Counted from the stretch's first letter, positions 22,005-34,689 are shown. The stretch: 64,000 bases of DNA from Melieria omissa (GCA_963971225.1 OZ020267.1:4650001-4714000); one strand, 5' to 3'. The notes: generated from the letters alone by a model not told the origin. Program-made: numbers and translations.

Positions 22005-22496
22005 TCAAATGTGTATGCAACACTTTTCACGCACATTTAAACGTATGGTGGATGAAAGAAAGGGGACAGTGATTGGCAGGCTTCCCTTTCCCTTTTTTCA
22101 GGTTTTGTCATATCCTGCCATCAGTGCACTCGCACGTTTCTTATAATTTTTATTTGATTCTTGTGGATAGATAGATATAGCTGATTGTTTAACCAGACCG
22201 ACTTAGGAATCCATCCTAAAGCCTCTGGCATGGAAAGTCAGCGTGCTAGTTGGACTTTTAAGGTCGGTCTGTGGCTACTTGAGTACGACAGTTCTTTTTA
22301 TGTAACCAAACCTCGAAAAAAATCTCACAAAACTTTGGAGCTAAGGAGTAAGAAGATTCTTCGTAAGACTCTTATTTCTATTCATAGAAAAAACTTCAGA
22401 AGAATGCTGACTAAGATTGCAAAATTTGTTTATCTTGTTTTCATTGGAAGCAGAAAGTTATATAAAATGTGTCTTTATTTGGAGGAACGTTGACAA
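22005..22496. other. spacer, no clear feature
   Basis: Mixed sequence. A weak inverted pair, AGACCGAC near 22196 and GGTCGGTCT near 22263, is present. Nothing else is recognised. Confidence 0.35.
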
Positions 22497-23179
22497 TAGG
22501 TCTGTTTGGGAACTTTTCCAGTAAAAATGGTCCAGTAAAAAATATCAGGAGAGTAAGCGAGCTTATGTTCCCAAAAATGAAACTATCCAAAAAAGTAAGC
22601 AAACAGGAATTTGTTAGAATTTGCAAGTTTTAACTCTTGGTTACACCAGTGGTACTTCGAACACCCACAATACACAGTAAAAAGGGTGTAAACAGGCGGG
22701 TTAAAGAAAGAAACAGCTGATCTAAAAGTTTCATTTGAGGTTTGAAGCGGTAGGAAAAATTAAGTTTTATCAGACATTTAATGCAAAAGGCAAATGTCGT
22801 TGGGCTCAATCCGCGATTCTTCCCTTTCAGCTGCAGCAAGCAAAGCTGAGCAAGACGGTTGTGGGTCAGCAGACTTGCGAACGCACACATTTTTTGCTGG
22901 TTTCATTTGCCTCCAAATGTTTGCAAAAATTATTTGTCTTTGCAGTCGATCATATGGCAGTCAGTGATATGTTTTTCTTGTTCTTCTTCTTACTGGCTAA
23001 AAGTTACTGGACGAAATTTCTCCAGTAAAAACTTGAAAGCTCTCACAAACTGAACTGTTACTTTACGCTCTCAGGTTCTGTCTCGTTGCAAGAGATTTGG
23101 CGTAGACAAACAGGATCCAGTAAAAATTTGTACAAATTTGTACAAATTCATATAAATGATTCGTTCCGAAACAGACCTA
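22497..23179. mobile_element. TIR element with GGTCTGTTT ends
   Basis: The element at 22499-23177 (679 bp) starts GGTCTGTTTGGGAAC and ends with the complement GTTCCGAAACAGACC. TA flanks both sides (22497-22498 and 23178-23179). CCAGTAAAAA occurs near both ends in direct orientation. The inverted repeat is short (about 15 bp) and the interior has no recognisable protein, so the superfamily is uncertain. TA duplication favours Tc1/mariner. Confidence 0.65.
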
Positions 23180-25430
23180 ATGAAAACTATTTGTCTTCAA
23201 ATAACAACTCCATGGGGAGAATTACTGAACGACTCTTTTAGAAGAACAAAAATGCACAACAAATTTTTGTTTTAGTAAAAGAATCAAAGACGAAAAATTC
23301 TTTTTGTCACTTGGGAGTACGATGACAAGGAAACATAACCCAAAAAATAAAGAAGAAGAACAAGCATATCAGAAAGGAATTAATTAGCCCCATTAGGATA
23401 AACATAGACATTGAAGACAGGTAAGAATTGTAAATTTTCCCTTAAAAAACTTAATTTTGTTTGTCACCAAATGTTTGTTTATAAACAGAAGGAAAATTCC
23501 ATGAAAATGAAAAAATGCCATAATCGCTGGGAACTGAAACTGCAACTGTCCAACTGGGAAATTATTCAAATGGTTGAGGACATTTCTTGTGCACTTCCTG
23601 TGCATACATTCAGAATTATAAATCTGAAAACCGCTTCCAAGTTGTATTCACTGCTGCGGCCAAAACCCATTTCGAAATAAGAATTGCTTCGCCATGTTAT
23701 TTCCTTCTCAAATGCCACATACAAAGTGCCATGTTGTAACGCATACATATGTACATAGGTTTGTATAGTAAATACATACAGACGTACGTACTGAATGAAT
23801 TTGGTCTGGTTTATGCAAATCGGTTCATGATTTACGGCGTAAGCGTCTTTCTTATTTGTTTTCACGGAATTTTTGTGTTTGGTATTTTTAGCTACGCCAA
23901 CGTGAATGTGCGCGCAGTTAGTTGAAGTTGTATGAGGCGTTGCGGCAGTCGTGAAGCAGGTTGTGCCTGGGGACACACAGGTTTGTCGCTGCCTACCACT
24001 CGCCACCATTGTGCGACTCGATGCCCATCATATAAATTAGTTTTATTGTATTCAAAAATATTTTACGTATAATTTTTATTCCCCATAAACTAAGCAGTCA
24101 CTAATCGAAAAGGAATATTTATTGAAATGTTCGAGCATTGTGTGAGTGGGTGTGCGTGTGTGTGTGTCTTCTTCTTCGTCTTTTGCTGTGCGTAGTAGAC
24201 AGGAATGCGAATATCGAATTGTTCAATACGGTGCCGGCAGGTTTTGGGGGCTGCGAGCCGAAATGACGGAAGCGAACATTGTTTACGCCAAATGGCTCGA
24301 AGGCACACAGAACAAGCGGGGGCACAGGTTGGCGGTGCAACGCATTTCGTTGCCCATTAAGGCCGCATCCCCAAAGCATGCCAAGTAAACACTTAATTGC
24401 GTCATTAATTGTTGGTTAGTGTGCCAGTCAGCGAGCCAAATGCACTCGGCGGACCGCCTGTCAAGCGCGGCTACACTTTGCTCCACTTCGTACTCAATAA
24501 CAGCTGAAAATGAATCCACAACAACAACAAACGCCAAGCAACTGTAAGCCGAAAATCGAAAAGCAAACCAACGCCGAAGCGCTCTGACTGGCGGCAAGCG
24601 TTCAATATTAAGTGCGCCCGTTGAGTGCAACGCCCCTCCTCCTGCGGGCGCGCCCCGCTGGAGAGCGCGCACCACTTCAGCGCGCCCCAAGCCACTTTAG
24701 CGCGCCGCTGCGGCTGCTCTTAATTGCGCCAACGGCTGCGCAGTCGGCACCGCGTCCATTATGCAGCCGGACCCCCCGCCTTTATTTACTCTTTCACTTA
24801 GGCTGCGCGCTTGTGTATTAATGCGGCAAATTATTGTCAATACAATTGAATATTTTATGGCTGTTAAGTTGACAGTTTTTGCGCTCAAACGGCAGGCGTT
24901 GCTGCGCACACGCACACGCACACACACATAAAAGTGCTAAGCCGATTTCTATCTACCGGCGCATACTGTGAGTATTACACGATATTTATAGGCAAATACT
25001 TACGCACGGTGGCTAAAATTAGCCCATCTAAAGCGGATTGCTTGAAGGAAGACTTGCCAAATTGTTGTCATTAAGCAATGGCTGCAATTTTTTTAATAGT
25101 TAGTGCATTTATGGCATTTGAAAAGTTGGCAAATTTTCAATAAAGTTGAATATGAATTAAATAATATGAAAATTTGCCAAAGGATTAATTAAATTAAATA
25201 TATATGTGAGTAATTTGGTACTGGTTCACTGATTAGAACGTTGAATTGAATAATTAGAATGTTGAATGTAAGAATTAGAACGTTGAATGTTCAGTAAGAA
25301 CTTTTTGGGTTCAACGTTTGAATTGCAACTCAGCTAATACGAAAAGAGCACAAATTATGTTGAGTCAAGTAACATCAGCTCACGGTTGCCACTCGACTAA
25401 ATTTTTGTTAATGAAATTTTTCTAGGAAAG
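23180..25430. other. spacer, then balanced island, then AT-rich spacer
   Basis: From 23180 to about 23570 nothing is seen. From about 23570 to 24990 the DNA is balanced, with GT/CA runs near 24150 and 24905 and a GC-rich patch at 24620-24720 where GCGCGCC recurs. Overlapping open frames here lack domains. At 25234-25290 three ~20-bp copies of ATTAGAAYGTTGAAT lie in tandem. Confidence 0.4.
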
Positions 25431-26062
25431 CTACCAAAATGTCCAACGTCTCACTACTCTGGGTGCCAGGGCACAGAGGCATTGTAGGCAACTGCGTTGC
25501 GGACAAACTAGCCAGAGCAGGCACATTGCTCGCTGAGGCCTCGTCCTTCCTCCCAGTGGGAGCTCCTATTGCATCGATTAAATTGATGCTCAGACAATTT
25601 TACCAATTTTACCGAAGAGGAACAGTCTTGCAGTATCTCTCGACTAACCTGGCCTTCCTATAACATGAAACGGACTAACCAGCTGCTTAACCTTAGCCGT
25701 CACTCAATAAGCACAACGGTCTCGGTGCTCACGGGTCACTGAGAGCAATCGAACGACTACTGTCGAGGATGCGGGTCCGAGGAGGAGGAGGAGACCGTTC
25801 TCCACCTGTTGTATCAGTGTCCTTCATTAGCCAGAAGAAGACGTAAGTCTCTCGGTTCATCTTTCTTTACCAGTCTAACCGAGCTATAGCCTCTGAATGT
25901 CAAGGATATAGCCAGGTTCATAACGGAATCTTCTTGGTTCTCAGCGCTGTAAGGGGGAGTCGCGCCATCCACTGTGGTATCACAATGAGCCATAAGTTGT
26001 GCTTAAGTGAGCTTCTCACATAGGAGGCTGCCACTCCAACCTAACCTAACCTACCAAAATGT
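25431..26062 (+). mobile_element. 5'-truncated LINE with RNase H domain
   Basis: The insert at 25443-26050 is bounded by 12-bp repeats CTACCAAAATGT (25431-25442 and 26051-26062). It contains only the end of the second open frame and the 3' untranslated region, a classic 5'-truncated non-LTR insertion. The tail is CCTAACCTAACC, a short repeat of five-base units rather than poly(A). The RNase H plus zinc-knuckle arrangement fits the I/LOA/R1 group of LINEs. Confidence 0.9.
25443..25952 (+). pseudogene. LINE RNase H and zinc-knuckle carboxyl end
   Basis: The reading includes VSLLWVPGHRGIVGNCVADK, with the histidine and late aspartate of the RNase H active site. A frameshift or stop near 25660 follows LAFL, and the reading continues as TNQLLNLSRHSISTTVSVLTG. 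Beyond it, other frames give a CRSCG cysteine motif, then EEEETVLHLLYQCPS and SSWFSAL before a stop at 25950. At least two frame changes are needed, so the copy is dead. Confidence 0.85.
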
Positions 26063-26856
26063 AACCATAGAAAAAGAAAATGAAAATTCAGTCTTTGCTT
26101 TAATATTCTGTTAATTAGTTTCGTATTTTTCCTAAAACTTCAAACTATTCTAAGGACCAATAAAAAATGTATTCTTGAAACCACATAGGGTTCAGAAGTC
26201 CACAAAGTAGCAATGTGCCATATGGCATCAAAATAGCGAAAGTGTTAACTGTTGCCAAAAAACAGTTAGGTCTCTCCTCATGTCGAGAAGTTTTATGCTA
26301 TTTGATGCAAAAGAGTCCTAACTCAAATTCTGACACTTTTGACGAAATAAATTTTTGTTGAAGTTAATTTTAAGCAAAGTTCTGACAATTTTAGTATATA
26401 TTTTCAAATAAAAACATTCATTTCGAATGTTCAAAATTATTTTTCAACTTTTTAACTGTCATTTATAATTATTAAATTCAGCAAAATTGACATAACTTTC
26501 AATAATTCAGGAACTATTGAATTAAAATATCATCAAACAAGTCATAACTCAGAATTTTGAATTTTTTAGTGTATAATAAAACAAATCTTTGTAACCTAAC
26601 CTAAAGCATAATTTTCTACTAAACGGTCTATACTTTATTAAAAAAAAAATTTTATTCAGCTCGAAAACAGTTTTTTGCGTTTCCTGAAAAATTAAAAATG
26701 TTGAGTTGTGTCACTTTTGTAGTGGGTGTGCGAATATGCGAGCAAAAAACCAAAAAAGTTCACATCTTACTTCGCTACAAAATCAAAACTATCCTAGAAT
26801 TCACTTACGAAAAGTCATCAAATACAAATAAAAGTAACCCAGTAACAAAGCGAAAA
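26063..26856. other. AT-rich spacer
   Basis: Nothing recognisable beyond AACCTAACCTAAAG near 26598, which resembles the LINE tail upstream. Confidence 0.4.
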
Positions 26857-27280
26857 AAAATTAACCCATTTTAGTTAAAAGTAACTAACTGTAACCAACC
26901 GTACATCAGCTGACAGCGACAAATCTCTTAGAGTTTTCACTGTTCTCAGAGAATCAGAGATGTGAGAAACGATTCAACTTTATACGTTTTACAGTATTTT
27001 ATTTACACTTTTACAATATTTTATTTTAGTTACAATATTTAATATTTCTTGTAACGGATTAGCAGACTATCAAAAAATCACAACAAACAAAAATTAACCC
27101 ATTTTGGTTAAAAAAAACCAACTGTGGCAACCGTACATCAGCTGACAGCGACAAATCTCTTCGAGTTTTTACTGTTTTCAGCGAATCAGATTATTTACAA
27201 TTTTACAAGATTTTATTTTAGTTCCAATATTTAATATCTCTAGTAACGGATTATCAGATTATCAAGAAATCTCAACAAAC
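26857..27280. repeat. two-copy tandem repeat, ~232 bp
   Basis: GTACATCAGCTGACAGCGAC starts at 26901 and again at 27133. Both copies begin near AATTAACCCATTTT and end near AACAAACAA. The second copy has lost a stretch of about 45 bp. Confidence 0.88.
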
Positions 27281-27284
27281 AATC

Positions 27285-27551
27285 TCAAAATTTCCCTTGG
27301 AAATTTTCCCATCTTCCTCCATTCACATCTCTCATTGTATTCTGCAGATATGTTTCCTCAACACTTTCACCAAACAAAACCAAAATCATCAAATCTTGCG
27401 CCATTTTAAAATTTAAATCCAAAATAAATAACAATTTACGATAAATTTCGACAGCAACCATTTCGGGTTTGTTGGCGGATAATGATTGTTTATGGTTGTA
27501 AATAAACGCCCCAATGAACACAACTGTCACCGCACAACCAGCAACTTTCAT
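27285..27551 (-). CDS. unrecognised 88-codon open frame with hydrophobic start
   Basis: Starting at the ATG complementary to 27549-27551, the frame begins MKVAGCAVTVVFIGAFIYNH, which could be a signal or membrane segment. It ends GGRWENFQGKF and a stop at 27285. I recognise no family. The frame is ATG-initiated and lies outside the GC-rich islands, so its length is not just composition. It is still short, next to a tandem repeat, and in a Hox interval that carries no such gene in Drosophila. It may be chance. Confidence 0.15.
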   Translation of the reverse strand: MKVAGCAVTVVFIGAFIYNHKQSLSANKPEMVAVEIYRKLLFILDLNFKMAQDLMILVLFGESVEETYLQNTMRDVNGGRWENFQGKF

Positions 27552-29729
27552 GTTACTTTACTAACAAAACGCAACTTCTCATGCTTTCTTAAAAAAAAAA
27601 TCATGTAAATGGGCTGTGACCCCATTTTCTGTTGTCGTTATGAAAGAAGAACTACAGAAAATCCCATTGTCATTGCAACTGCAACAATGTCAGCCATTAA
27701 AACAATTTGCATTGACAGTGTTGGCATTAAGAAACACAAAGGTGACATGCACAGATTTTGGTGGATTTTGGTTTGTGGGCACAATTTGAAATTTTAAGAA
27801 TTTGCGCTGCACGAAAAGTGGGCGTGCACGTTGTGCGTTGCGCTTCAGCCGTCTAACCGCCTAACTGCCAATAACTTAGTGTCTTATGCGCCGCATTAAC
27901 CGCATTCAGTCGTTTCCAGCCCAGCCAACCTTTGCTGCTACGCTAAGTCGAGCGGTGAATGTGGCGTGTCGCTGTCAAAAGTCTCATCTTTTTCTGGCTT
28001 GCAAATGTCGCGTTTTACAATTTATTGCACATGGCAAGCGCGCTGTCAACCGGCGACGGCCACATGCTTCCCCACTTTCCCAGCGCTCAGCGCATGAGAT
28101 GCGCGGCAACTCGTGTAACGCAGCACATTTCAAATTCCTGTTGGCGTGAAGCTTAGTGCGTGCCGTGATTTCACATGCATATTGTTTATCATATAAATAA
28201 GAAGAAGAAGAAGAAGACGAGAAAATGCTTGAGTATTGTTATACAATATTAAAAAGGGATATACGTATATCAGATTGAAACATGCTGATCGATGCCATTT
28301 TTGTTGGAAGAAACTTTGGGGAGTGTCTTTTGCATGGCAAGTGGGTTGGCCGGTCTGGCTGGGATCGGCCGGATAGAAGACTGCCAATGTTTTGCATTTT
28401 TACGACTGTATACACTCGTATATACAGTATGCAAATAAAATGTGCATATTTATGAAAAACTTCAAGGCAGTAAAAATGATGTTTTAACGCATGACAGCTT
28501 TGATATTTGCCAGAGGAAGTCTGTCCGCGATTGGAATGTGTGTTTAATACTTATTTAAATATTATTTTTAAGTGTAGCTATAATAAAAAAACTATTAAAT
28601 TAATTTAGGTTATAGTTGATGTAGGCCAAAGCAGACGAGGTCATAATCCATGGTGGTGGTATGTTGTATGGGACCTAGGAAGAAAGATTTTCCCAGCTGT
28701 ATGCAGAGCAACTGATGCCTGAAACGGAAGCCAAGCTATTTTGAATGATAAATTTTCACCCGTTTTGCATTGCTACTGCATTTAAAACCTCATATTTTCC
28801 ATATACCTCTGTCGAACTTGACAGAGATTATAAACAGACCGGTTTGGTATCGAAGATTTAATTGCGAACCAGTAATTAACTGGTTTTTGCATTCGCTACG
28901 CTTCAGTCATGCGCCATGGCTGCAAATAAATTTATATGAATATGAATTATTTTGAACTTTTAAACGCTGCAAAACAATACAGCGAATTGCATAAATGATA
29001 CTAAATGCTTTTGACTTGATAGCGCTTAAATATGTATATGGTATATAAATAATCGAATACCTAATCGTTTATATGAAGTTTAATCGAATCTAAAAACACC
29101 GATTGGAACAAAAGAGCGCCATAACAATAGATCTAGCTTCATAAATATCACCTAATGTTTCTTAATTGATAGAGGTTAGATATGTATAAAATATACATAA
29201 ACTACCAACCAATCATTTCCATGAAGTGGAGTATAAGTGATTCCAGAAAAACCAGTTTGAATAATCCAACTGGTCTCAGTCTCATGTAGCCAAAAATTTG
29301 GCTGTGTGGATAATATTTGTTGAAATCTTCTTTTACTTATCCTTAACAGTTGAGGAACCACTTGCTGAAAGAATTCTTACTAAATTGATTGAAACAATGG
29401 GTTTCAAAGGGTAAGGATGCAATTAATAATACCTGGATTTTGAGCCAGGGATGATTAGAATTCAGAGCACAATTTCGACTGCCTCATAAAAATATAAAAA
29501 TATTTGCAAAACAGTTTGTTCTCCATGATAATTCTCAAACTGTCTTTGAAGTATGGACGAAACAGCGTCTCTTCGCCTCGTCCCTTCGATCTAAGCGATT
29601 CGAATATTTTAAAAACAGTTTAAGTCTATGGAACTGTTACTTTTTAAACTATCCTTGACATACAAACAGCAATTAGTAAAATTAAGATTAGAATTCAAAA
29701 TAGTTTTAACTCTATGAAACTGTTAACTC
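27552..29729. other. balanced patch then spacer
   Basis: About 27600-28180 is balanced and transposon-free. An AGA triplet run lies at 28200-28220. From 28230 to 29729 I see no repeat, transposon end or gene. Confidence 0.4.
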
Positions 29730-30446
29730 TCGCATGCGTACCTTGGCTGCAATGCGTACGTGGCCCGATGTTGGGTCCTTGGAACGAGCGCACATCTAGA
29801 ATGCTAGAAGCATGCCTTCCATCAATCACCAGGGGGATAACCAGGTCGCCTTGGGGATATCGAGGTGCTGAAATCTGGTGCTACTAACTACCATGTTTTG
29901 TGCCGCGGCGAAATCGATCAGCCTCAGACCGTTGTTCGTAGTGGTTGTATGGAGGCTGAACTACCCGACTGTGGGACCAAATATACCTTCTCGCCCGACC
30001 TTTGCATTGAAGTCCCCGAGGACGATTTTGACGTCATGGGCCGGTCACCCAACGTAGACGTCCTCGAGCTTCGCATAGAAGGCATCCTTGGTCGCATCGT
30101 CCTTCTCTAAAGGCTAAAGTATTTAGCCTTGATGCGGATTCACCGTAGTGAACCGAGAGACGTGGTGGCGTAGTCTCTTGCTGACCACAAGTCCGCAGCC
30201 AAATTCGCTGTAGTAGATGTCGCAGTCTGCTCGCTTGGAGCAACCTTGTCCTGTCCATCGCATTTCTTGGATGGCGGTGATGTCAGCCTTAGATTTTGTG
30301 AGGGCTTCCGCCAGTTGGATAGAGACACCTTCCCCATAGAAGGTCCGGACATTCCAGGTGCATATCCTCAAATCGTGGTCCTTAAATCGTTTGCTTTGGT
30401 CGTCAACACTGTGAGTTCCTTTCGAGGCTTGCTTTCTGGCTTTCAT
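29730..30446 (-). pseudogene. LINE endonuclease domain, RTE-like
   Basis: On the minus strand an apurinic-type endonuclease domain begins near 30380 with LRICTWNVRTF. Next come ADITAIQEMRWTGQG with the catalytic glutamate, FGCGLVVSKRLRH, then HDVKIVLGDFNAKVG (29979-30040) and NGLRLIDFAAAQNMVVSSTR (near 29862-29925). Stops and frame changes occur after NPHQG and again near 29950 and 29800. The final histidine motif and the reverse transcriptase are missing. The motif order fits RTE-like LINEs, whose domain is often misannotated as a craniofacial development protein. Confidence 0.85.
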
Positions 30447-31908
30447 TGGTAGTAGATCTTACGTGGCGAGCACCAAACCCTGCGTACAATCCAAATTTCA
30501 AGTCCTGGGATTGGACTCGCTGCACAAATTAATTCACTATTCAGTGGGTGCCAAATAGCTGTCCAGAAGGGACGCGCGGAGGCTGTGTTTCGGCTTGGAT
30601 TGGACAGGGAAGGTTGAACGCAATCAGAGACAAAACCTTGTATGTCCGCTCCCTTCCTATTCTTGAAATCCTGGAACCTTGAAATATTAACGAAACAGCG
30701 ATTAAGTAGTAGAATTTAGAAAACATTTTCGACTACCCCAATCGCTATTCATCTCTTAGATCTATGAAACCGGAATATTTTCAGAACAATTGTTGTTCTA
30801 TAAAAATTCTCAACCCGTCCTAAGCATCACAAATATTTCTTACATTTTCAAAAAAAAAAAAAAAAATCATAAAAAGTTTAAATTCAAAGGGTTTTTACAA
30901 GCAGTGCCAAATCTGAGTTGTTCGTCAGTCTATAAATTTCGTACACCTCACACTCGACTTTGCTCTTTCAACATCGTCGTTAGGTAGAAATTTTTCAATT
31001 GGATTTAAGGTTTTATGATCGACTTTCTTTCACTTTGTGCACACTTTTCTTGCTTGTTGTAGTTTTTGTATATATTTTTTTGCACCTTTTATGATGCTTC
31101 GTAAAATTCTAAAATTGCAACAACACCAACCAAATGCGACTTCGCACAACCCTTTGTGCTGCAACGTGGAAAATGTTAAATTTGACAACACGGAAAAGTC
31201 ACCGCTGTTCGCCGTTTTACAGCGGCAATAACAAAGCGAGGCTCTGTGGTAAATGGCTATTTTATTGCTGCACGGTTCCTTGTTGAGGCCAAATTTTTGA
31301 ACGGAACTAACAACAACGACAAAACAACGAGTCGCAGTTGTTTGGCGACATAAAAAAAAAAACGAGAAACGTTTACGTGGAATATGAGAAATTACCAACA
31401 CCGGCGCAATTGCCATGTTTTAGCTACAAACATTTTATGCTCGCTTTCATTTATTTATGTATTTGTTGCTATTTTTCATTTTAGTTGTTGTTTTTGTTTG
31501 GTCGCGAGGGTCAGCACTGTGAAAAGTGCTGAGGGCACAAGTACTCGCACCCAACCCTTTTGGCAGCACGAAAACTGCTTATTTGAAAAAAAAAAGGTAG
31601 TTGCTGGCTGAGGCCAAATTTCACGGCTGTTGGCAGCAGCAATGCGACACAGAAGTCACCTGATGCGCGCTGCGTTTGGAATTTCGCAGCAGACTCTTTT
31701 ATGGTTTGTGCATTTTGTTTGGTGTTCCAAGTGACGCCGAATCGAGCAGCAGGTGAGCGCAGACTTTGACTGGCAATTTCAGGAAATCGAATAGACGTAA
31801 AGGATTGCGAAATCTCGATCTCGTGCTGAGGCGAACTTTCACTTGAAGTCGGGGTTCGGCACAGTGGAGCAAAATTTATATTTGTAAATACTTTGTTGGT
31901 CGGTTGGC
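30447..31908. other. spacer and balanced patch
   Basis: 30447-30980 is mixed and includes an A-run of about 17 near 30850. It could hold 5' remains of the LINE upstream. From about 31000 to 31900 the DNA is balanced and transposon-free. No gene is seen. Confidence 0.4.
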
Positions 31909-31910
31909 TT

Positions 31911-32737
31911 AAATAAATAAATAAATAAAATAAATAAAATAAATAAAATAAATAAAATAAATAAAATAAATAAAATAAATAAAATAAATAAAATAAATAA
32001 AATAAATAAAATAAATAAAATAAATAAAATAAATAAAATAAATAAAATAATAAAATAAATAAAATAAATAAAATAAATAAAATGAATAAAATAAATAAAA
32101 TAAATAAAATAAATAAAATAAATAAAATAAATAAAATAAATAAAATAAATAAAATAAATAAAATATATAAAATAAATAAAATAAATAAAATAAATAAAAT
32201 AAATAAAATAAATAAAAAAAATAAAATAAATAAAATATATAAAATAAATAAATTACATAAAGTAAATAATATAAATAAAATAAACAAAATAAATAAAATA
32301 AAAAAAATATAATAAAATAAATAAAATAAATAAAATAAATAAAATAAATAAAGAAAATAAAATAAATAAAATATATAAAATAAATAAAATAAAATAAATA
32401 AATTACATAAAGTAAATAATATAAATAAAATAAACAAAATAAATAAAATAAAAAAAAATATAATAAAATTAATAAAATAAAATACATAAAGTAAATAAAT
32501 TAACTAAAATAAATAAAAAAAATAAAATAAAATACAAAAAATAAATAAAATAAATAATATAAATAAAATAAATAAGATAAATAAAATAAATAAAATAAAT
32601 AAAATAAAATAAATAAAATAAATAAAATAAATAAAATAAATAAAATAAATAAAATAAATAAAATAAATAAAATAAATAAAATAAATAAGATAAATAAAAT
32701 AAACAAAATAAATAAAATAAAATAAACAAATAAAATA
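31911..32737. repeat. 9-bp minisatellite (AAATAAAAT)n
   Basis: About 0.8 kb consists almost wholly of the 9-bp unit AAATAAAAT and variants. A variant block with ATTACATAAAGTAAATAATA occurs at about 32250 and again at about 32400, showing a duplication of roughly 150 bp inside the array. Because 9 is divisible by 3 and the complement has no stop, all three minus-strand frames stay open and encode FIL, LFY or YFI repeats. This is not a gene. Confidence 0.95.
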
Positions 32738-34680
32738 TGATAAATGGTGAAAGAAAACAAATATTATAAATAAATAATTATTTAATAAAAAAATAAACAA
32801 TTCCAAATGTCTTGAAACCAAATTTAAAAAAATATAAATTATGCTTAAAACAAGTTTATTAAATAAGTCATCGAAATAATGAAAAGTACATCCAACGGAA
32901 TTTAGAATGAATGACAAATATACTTCAAACGGTCTTAGTTCAATGTCAAAAGATTCAAATATGCCGCGAAAAGCAGCACTTATATTTCAGAATATGATCC
33001 TAAAAACGTATTAAATTGACTCCAAATATTTACATGTACTTTGGTGAATATTTAAAAGGGTTCAGAAAACATTAGATAAACTCTAGAAGTCCTCAAATGT
33101 AGTTCAGAAATTATCAACTGAATTTTAAAGTAGACAAATGTGCTTCAAAAAGTATCAAACTAACATCAAAATAATTTGATTCACTAAAGAAAACAGCAAA
33201 TGATATAAAAAGAAAATTAAAATGACTCGTAAAGTCATGAAATGAAATTCAGAAAGCATTGAAAAAAATTTAGAATAGTCAGTGGCGCATACAGGGTTTC
33301 ATTTTGTAGGTTTCCGTATGCAACTTTTGAGCCCAATACTGTTTGAAATCATATTTGCCATTTGTACTTCTTTTTTTTTTTTTTTTTAAACAGGAACAAA
33401 CGCGCAGGGGATGACCCCTATAAATGCAAAGCATTGCGTTGGTTCAGGAAGGATATAAAGGTTAGGAGATAGGGTTATGAGTAAAGTGTTTATGGGCTCT
33501 TGCCTTGAACCCATCGAGATCATAAGTGCTGGGGAAAATATCCGCAGGGAGACCATTCCACAGCCGCGCTGTGCGGGCCAGAAACGAACTTTCACTGTAG
33601 TGCGTAGTGCGCTGGAACATCGTTTCGACGTGGAATGCATGGGCGCCAGTGTTCAAACGGGTTGCCCGGGGGAATACCCGGAGTGATGGCATCAAGCTGC
33701 CCATCTCCACTGAGCAGTTGCCGAAAAAGTATCGGTAAAATAACACCACACATGCCACGTTTCGACGATGTTCTAAGGAGTCAATAGAGCTTTCATAACA
33801 AACAGATAATTAAGGAATTGGAGCTCCCAAAAAACCTTCTTACGTTCACCACGTTCAAGAATGATTTAAAAAGTTTCAAATTAACTTTTCATAGTCTCAA
33901 AATCACAGCATAAATGCATAAAATGAACCTTAGAATAGTGAAATGTACTTTGAAGGGAACCAAATCGACATTTAAAGAATATAAAAATATTAAGTTTCAA
34001 GTCAAACATCATTAAAACATAGCAAATTTACTTTCAAAAGAATCAAAATCACTTCAGTATAGTCAAATAAAGCATCAAAATAATTTCAGAATATTTTCAT
34101 GTATTGCAGTTATCATCAAATGAATTTGTAATTCAGGAAGCATAAAATTTATTTTGGAAGACCCAAATGTACCTAAAAAGCATCAGATTAGTTTAAAATA
34201 GTCAAACAAATAAATAGATAAATACAAAATGTAAAAAAAATGTGTTAAAATGTCTTTAGAAAGCTTAAAATGAACTTCAAAAAGCACCAAATGCCCTGAA
34301 AAAGATATAAAATCAGTTTCAAATAAGTCAAATATGTATGTCAAATGTAATTCAGGAAGCATCAAATTTCTTTAAGAACAGCCAAATGTACTTCAAAAGG
34401 CATCAGATTTCTTTTAAAATTGTCAAACAAATAAGCAGATAAATAAAAAGGAATTAAATTTGCTTCAAAAACATTTCGTTTAAATTTAATAATTTAATTT
34501 AATTTTAATTTAATAATTTAAATTTACTTTACTTTACAAAAAGCATCAAATGTTTTGCAAAAAATTGAAACAAAATTTCAAATAATCTAAATGTGCTTCA
34601 AAAGAGATCAATTGTACCTCAGAAATCATCAAATAACTTTTAGAATGATCAATTTAATCTTCAAATAGTAAAACTCATTT
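32738..34680. repeat. degenerate repeat field, AT-rich
   Basis: Short motifs such as AAATGTACTTCAAAA, GCATCAAAT and AGTCAAA recur many times with loose spacing. A clear pair lies at 34128-34230 and 34349-34450, about 220 bp apart, sharing GTAATTCAGGAAGCAT and CAAACAAATAA. A LINE fragment (33370-33800) interrupts the field, and a hAT-like end lies at 33280. Confidence 0.6.
33370..33800 (-). mobile_element. 5'-truncated LINE with poly(A) tail
   Basis: On the minus strand this reads the carboxyl end of a reverse-transcriptase polyprotein: NVACVVLFYRYFFGNCSVE, then THYSESSFLARTARLWNGLP and PSTYDLDGFKARAHKHF, stopping near 33462. A ~75-bp 3' untranslated region (ATCCTTCCTGAACC...CCCCTGCGCG) and an A-run follow (T-run at 33370-33387). 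This ending is typical of jockey/R1-type insect LINEs. A diverged copy of the same 3' end lies at 13725-13815. The 5' breakpoint is near 33800. I found no target duplication. Confidence 0.85.
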
Positions 34681-34689
34681 CAGAAAGTC

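Noticed and set aside
26031..26056. Interstitial telomere repeat
   Set aside because: CCTAACCTAACC is the 3' tail of the LINE fragment and is followed at once by its target duplication.
30123..30446. Possible host gene similar to craniofacial development protein 2
   Set aside because: That annotation is a known mislabel of a LINE endonuclease domain. Here it is followed by stops and more LINE motifs.
31511..32437. Long minus-strand open frame (308 codons) and overlapping frames of 192 and 137 codons
   Set aside because: They translate the 9-bp minisatellite (FIL, LFY, YFI repeats). All three frames are open because of the unit, not because of selection.
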